Shown here piece after piece: positions 13,301 to 15,432 of a stretch of 15,432 nucleotides of DNA; within the stretch, counting starts at the first letter, position 1; every line of letters starts with the position of its first letter. Location: contig DGXZ01000063.1 in assembly GCA_002396485.1 (NCBI GenBank), forward strand, positions 1 to 15,432, read 5' to 3'. The notes beneath the pieces are model-generated. The model did not search any database, was not told the origin of the DNA, and saw nothing but the letters and a program-made list of their open reading frames with translations. A program made the position numbers and the translations under genes. The DNA is from Spartobacteria bacterium UBA5019. Its GTDB lineage: Bacteria > Verrucomicrobiota > Verrucomicrobiia > Chthoniobacterales > Terrimicrobiaceae.

Positions 13301-15432
13301 GTCGGCTCTATCGCTCTATTGAAGTGGTTGTAGCGGTATCCTGAAACATAGCTAGATCCATCAGCGGTAGCGACTCCTCCGACTTGGATATTCAGGTTGG
13401 ATAGCTCAGAAGCAGGAGTTACAAGAAAGGCTCCAGGTAGCAGGGCGTACGCTCGTGGCAGGAGAGTGTAGCTACCCTGTGCCAAGCCAGAACCAGCGCC
13501 GATGGAAATCTTATCGCCAATACCAAGAGTCGATGAAACAAATCCAGGATTTCCTCCCAGCGAAGTTGCACTCGAGCTGGCATTAAAAGGATTCACTGGC
13601 GCTGCATTTGAGTCAAATTTAGGAAGGATTGCATAGGATTCCGGGACTTGAGTCCAATAACGCCCTGTGCCCGGTCGTTTTGCGGGGTCTAAATCAGCCC
13701 CTACAGCAACACGGGCAGACCAAGTTTTTCCACCGTAGGTTACCAACTGCCCCGCAGTATATGAGGCGGAGGATGTCCAATCGCCCTTGGCCGTTCCGAG
13801 AATATCAACACTTCCGCCAATGCCGCTACTCCAGCGGTAGGCCAAAAGATCACCACCGCCACGGAGATCAATCTCTGAACCAGAATCCATAAAAACGCTT
13901 TCACCAGCAACGCTCACGGATTTATTTGGCAATCCGGCAATTGTCACATTCATGCCTCTGGGGTCGATCCAAGAAAGACCATCTGTACTCACTCCATAGG
14001 GAATTAAGATCCCTGCTCCTGTTTGAGGGTCGATGGCGGAAACCGATGTCGAGCTACCATTTTTTAAGTTAACCACTTGGGCTGTGGGAATCGTCATCAA
14101 GGGGCCTCCCACAATATCACTTGGCGGCGTAATGGCTACAGCATCCGTGAGGTCAAAGTCTGTGCCGTCCCAGCCCAAGTAGATCGAACCGAGTGGGGCT
14201 CTTAGCGTCCCAGCTTGGATGATATTTGAGGCAAAAATGGAAAGCTTTCCTCCTGCAGAGAGAGGTGGAGGCTGCGAGCCGGAGCGTTCAATTCGAATCG
14301 TGCTCTTCATTCCGGCTGGATCATAGGCAACGATCTTGAATTCGGAAGCACTGGTTGGATAAACCTGCGCGGCAGTGAGGGTGAGGTCTCCGACCATACT
14401 TAGTGTTCCGCTGCCACGAATATCGCCATTATTTGCTGTTAAAGAGGCTTTTCCTATATTTTGGAGAGAAAGCGTTCCCACATCAATCCAAGAAGAAGTG
14501 AGCGAGATGCTGCCCGAACCGTATGTGGGCTGAGGATAGTAGGATTTATCTGAACCGGAAAAAGGATACTTCTGAAATGCATAAAATGTTTCGGATGGTA
14601 TGCGAGGAGTGGCAAGTTTTTGCCCTATTGAAATATATGGTGCAGTGAGATCAATAGCTGAATCAGCCTTCACAATGCCACCTCCAGCTAAACGAATCAT
14701 ACCTTTAGCACTAATAGAAATTGGTCCCCGAAACTCCACATTACCACCGTATGGGATTGGATCAGCCCCAGCGTAATATTTGTAGCCTAAGTCAAGAGAA
14801 GAAAATCCGCCAGATATGAAATGTGACAGAGAAAAATAACCTATTCCGGGGTTGGGGCTTCCCGCATTGAACAATATTTCCAAATCTGGCGGATTCAGAA
14901 ATAATTCCACTTCTCGTTCATAGAGAGGATGGTTCGCAAAAAGAGCAGCGTCTCCACTTTGTGTGGTTACGAGGTTAATATCGGCGCTGGTCCGAGAAGA
15001 ATCGTAAGGATAAAATTTTCCAGATGAAACAGAAAGCGTTGCGCCAAGTGCTGTAGGACCGCCTGCAAAGCCACGGAGCGTTCCATCGGAATACAGCATC
15101 TGCGAACCTTCAATGTCGATCAATCCGCCATTACTGTCGATTTTTGTGGGTATCCCAACTCTTCCCCACGGCGTTTGAGTTAATCCATTCATATTTCGAG
15201 TTCGTGTCGCCAACATTCCAGAGTTCCCTACTGAATATGGGCTAAGGTCAACTACAGCTGATGCACCTGAGGCGTCTAAAACCGCTCCTCTTTGGACTAC
15301 GATATTGCCGGCTACAAGGATGCTGCCTCCATTGAATAGGGTTCCGGTCCGTCTCTTGAATGGGTCATCTTTAGGTTGGAAAACACCAGAAACATCTATT
15401 TTTGATGAACTTCCTATGAATACGGTGGGAAG
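7345..15432 (-). CDS. Giant filamentous-haemagglutinin-like exoprotein (DUF3739 type), 5' end outside the window
   Basis: The frame is open from the right edge to the TAA at 7345-7347, giving 2695 residues with no start. The ATG at 15216 is internal, because the 72 codons before it (including GAVLDASGASAVVDLSPYS) have the same beta-helix style. The sequence is a long run of short strands with DASG, GGxI and NxG turns, and I saw no cysteine, as usual for secreted beta-helical adhesins. Family landmarks are LIPYGVSTDGLSW, SGSEIDLRGGGDLLAYRW, YTLLPRAYALLPGAF (about residue 655), WWVDFSNFFEGVGALGGGN (about 1842), IFTLRGGDLTIWSSEGDIAA (about 2515) and a C-terminal PGNVNLIAPGGTVDAGDAGI ... SIITVEVLGYGG. 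These mark DUF3739-type haemagglutinin-like exoproteins, usually exported by two-partner secretion. The N-terminal secretion domain and any TpsB partner would lie to the right. A CBM-like segment is inserted near residues 550-595. Confidence 0.9.
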   Translation of the reverse strand, partial: LPTVFIGSSSKIDVSGVFQPKDDPFKRRTGTLFNGGSILVAGNIVVQRGAVLDASGASAVVDLSPYSVGNSGMLATRTRNMNGLTQTPWGRVGIPTKIDSNGGLIDIEGSQMLYSDGTLRGFAGGPTALGATLSVSSGKFYPYDSSRTSADINLVTTQSGDAALFANHPLYEREVELFLNPPDLEILFNAGSPNPGIGYFSLSHFISGGFSSLDLGYKYYAGADPIPYGGNVEFRGPISISAKGMIRLAGGGIVKADSAIDLTAPYISIGQKLATPRIPSETFYAFQKYPFSGSDKSYYPQPTYGSGSISLTSSWIDVGTLSLQNIGKASLTANNGDIRGSGTLSMVGDLTLTAAQVYPTSASEFKIVAYDPAGMKSTIRIERSGSQPPPLSAGGKLSIFASNIIQAGTLRAPLGSIYLGWDGTDFDLTDAVAITPPSDIVGGPLMTIPTAQVVNLKNGSSTSVSAIDPQTGAGILIPYGVSTDGLSWIDPRGMNVTIAGLPNKSVSVAGESVFMDSGSEIDLRGGGDLLAYRWSSGIGGSVDILGTAKGDWTSSASYTAGQLVTYGGKTWSARVAVGADLDPAKRPGTGRYWTQVPESYAILPKFDSNAAPVNPFNASSSATSLGGNPGFVSSTLGIGDKISIGAGSGLAQGSYTLLPRAYALLPGAFLVTPASELSNLNIQVGGVATADGSSYVSGYRYNHFNRAIEPTAVRSLFEIASPEVIASRASYTTFTASTFMKEAAVRLNQTGLQELPIDAGSASLRGNSAMRLNGQLITTPASNARGASIDIASFSDITIGGDSGLDSNSGVVLNAGTISSWGASSVLIGGVRQKSSSDTAVEVRSKKITLTNPSDPLSGSEIILVSKENIILSAGSSIISSGISQTSSQITLSGDGVMLAASSDSLFSSTRSGLTGSTVPTISLEAGATVSGTSVLLDSSYASSIDPTARLKSKNLSMIGGQISVILEPQIGALPGSVVSPHLTLSGSLLADSMSASNLLLRSYRAIDFYGSGKFGSDSLSTLTLQAGGDNSATDNRELSIRGFNQGANTVQLVAKQIKFGNPTSISGLTHPVGSLSGRFEVKANNVTFEQYNFSIGGFQNTSLEAASGMSFNGAGTFFTLGNLMISTPAIAGSRAAIQSIIAAGALNIQSIASPSTVQSALGASLTLQGSSVVQNSRILLPSGLVSLVSTGGDVTVGGTIDVSGTMQKFYDLNRFTDAGEISINAKGGGVNLLAGSVVSVSADSQGGNAGKLSISSDGAFLSSGTLSGRSSGNNNSGVFILDSSALPSFTDLSQILDAGGFNLERNLRVRTGDISVEGVSRSKFFTLSADSGSITVSGTIDASGATGGKISLAARENITLLPTSILTVAAKHFDSAGKGGSIYLSAGNSKSDGTVSSTALLDIQASSQMILSVEDYIAGSYTDVGSSAFNGQFTGTVHLRAPQKTIGGSLGVSVSQLRGDILGASSIFVEGYKVFSVTGATGQITGSRSSFTALPSAGTIQRQVYDNGLQFMGSAGSTTAGYTAMQNGLLGVGDPKGLSSLLVIGPGAEIINTTANGDISLGTSTSNWSFDWNLADFRFGPKSAPGALTLRAPGNIVFWNTLSDGFTAVTPSAANGYSSMWLAPLAAINTALPTNTQSWAFRIVAGANLGAADVLQVRPSTELGTNKGSIRIGKTYDPTGSQNTTAGVIGTSSQTRFQVIRTGTGIIDLAAGRDIKLLNPFAAIYTAGARIANPNSIYTPDDFASPIVVPENGNPSQTSQLGPVQQNYAAQWSMAGGNIFLSAAGTIGRYSVAGSSDVINSSKQLPGNWLYRRGYVDETGKFGIGGVDAGDASVTDASASTAWWVDFSNFFEGVGALGGGNLRLVAGLDIINVDALIPTNARAAGLSLGNRIAPDADKFLELGGGDLSVRAGRDISGGVYYVERGSGEIFAGSSLVTNSSRSPKSNGDSLTWLPTTLYAGKSSFEVSARKDVLLGPVVNAFWLPQGIQNKFWYKTYFNTYSNDASVSVKSLGGSITHRFATYDSTTVIEPADPTNSDGTSSLNILSFWLGNQNLFRSVNPSSSQPWIRLAEGNIGALTVFSTAASILPPTLQSVSFGGDVNIVGAANLFPNSKGGLEILATGSISGLNALGRNSDKTLTAYSSGSLNLSDADPTLLPSLFSPYSLQSTYGRNLAGLRSTPTNLLATVVDNYFVETGSYAGVEATIGKKKIRHDDNILHSADAIPAYLYALGSDISGLTLFSAKQSRIVAYRDITDVAFYIQNSRPSDISIISAGRDIIPYNENSLLRSRASDISLGNIDFTLRGTTTTGKKISALAGDLQISGSGYLEVLAGRNLDLGNGENLSDGRGAGITSIGNSRNPYLPFSGAKLVIMAGVGGKETPPAVGLAGSSLSLNSIGASAPSIEQAYLDALPPFFEALAAAAVEYTESGSYTSGFDAIASLFGSTTSLGEIFTRSRDIRTTSGGSITIAAPGGGLTLASSISGNPLTPPGVVTEYGGSVSVFTKGDVDIGQARIFTLRGGDLTIWSSEGDIAAGSAAKTVVTAPPTRVLIDTGSANVQTDLGGLATGGGIGVLASVEGVEPGNVNLIAPGGTVDAGDAGIRSTGDILIAAVSVLNAENISAGGSTAGVPSAPVVAAPNISGLSSGSSSTAAANSAASTVTNQAKPSNQPINETPSIITVEVLGYGGGDSDADQG
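9911..9949. repeat. Two adjacent palindromes inside the exoprotein gene
   Basis: GATGCGGACGCATC (9911-9924) is a dyad with 6-base arms. GGACGCATCACCTGCGTCC (9931-9949) has 7-base arms around a 5-base loop. They share the GGACGCATC core and encode DAGDASVTDASAS, just before the conserved WWVDF block. This may be an in-frame insertion of a palindromic repeat. Confidence 0.45.
13645..13795 (-). other. Carbohydrate-binding-module (CBM5/12)-like segment inside the exoprotein
   Basis: Within the giant protein, about 48 residues read GDWTSSASYTAGQLVTYGGK, then TWSARVAVGADLDPAKRPGT and GRYWTQV. The order W, xYxxGxxVxYxGKxW, P, YW matches the small CBM5/12 chitin/cellulose-binding fold, with the exposed aromatics in the right places (Trp codons at 13777-13779 and 13654-13656). 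It lies between GGSVDILG and ESYAILP, which in related exoproteins are nearly adjacent (from memory). The binding target is unknown. Confidence 0.65.

Noticed and set aside
15214..15216. ATG as the start of the giant exoprotein
   Set aside because: The same frame stays open to the right edge, and its 72 extra codons have the same beta-helix composition (for example GAVLDASGA), so the true start is outside the window.

Overview
The window looks like a chromosomal segment from a member of the Verrucomicrobiota or a close relative (inference, about 0.6). The pointers are a secreted protein with a C-terminal PEP-CTERM tail, a giant filamentous-haemagglutinin exoprotein of the DUF3739 type, a decayed Rpn-type nuclease gene, a VapBC pair and many short dispersed repeats of ACAGGAT, CACAGAGGT and hairpin type. 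Most starts have no visible Shine-Dalgarno sequence. I see no tRNA, rRNA, CRISPR array, intact insertion sequence or phage gene.

Layout. Bases 1-271 are non-coding and carry repeats. A small coiled-coil/membrane protein follows (272-511), then a decayed fragment of a glycosyltransferase gene (about 512-590). On the minus strand lies a VapC-like PIN toxin with its ribbon-helix-helix antitoxin (676-1291), with a palindrome and promoter-like boxes against the antitoxin start. Bases 1292-1695 hold only hairpin repeats. An Rpn-family gene (1696-2288) is broken: its N-terminal and C-terminal parts survive, and the nuclease core is replaced by about 140 bases containing two dispersed repeat families.

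On the minus strand at 2513-3184 is an intact GT2 glycosyltransferase of the polyprenyl-phosphate-mannose-synthase type. It is the relative of the 512-590 fragment, and its own 5' end may be frameshifted. Divergent from it are a PEP-CTERM protein (3413-4306) and a PstS-like periplasmic binding protein (4360-5577). These two are probably co-transcribed and end at a strong intrinsic terminator (5623-5661). A hypothetical single-pass membrane protein starts immediately after that terminator (5662-6372).

The rest of the window is minus strand. A giant exoprotein gene enters from beyond the right edge (7345-15432, 5' end missing), followed 79 bases later by a secreted SEL1-repeat protein (6387-7265). 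The theme of 2513-15432 is the cell envelope: sugar transfer, an envelope-anchored PEP-CTERM protein, a periplasmic binding protein, and a very large beta-helical surface protein with a probable partner. The most unusual single item is a carbohydrate-binding-module-like segment (about 13650-13790) spliced into a conserved block of the giant exoprotein. Bases 1-2512 look like a decay and repeat zone with a toxin-antitoxin module.
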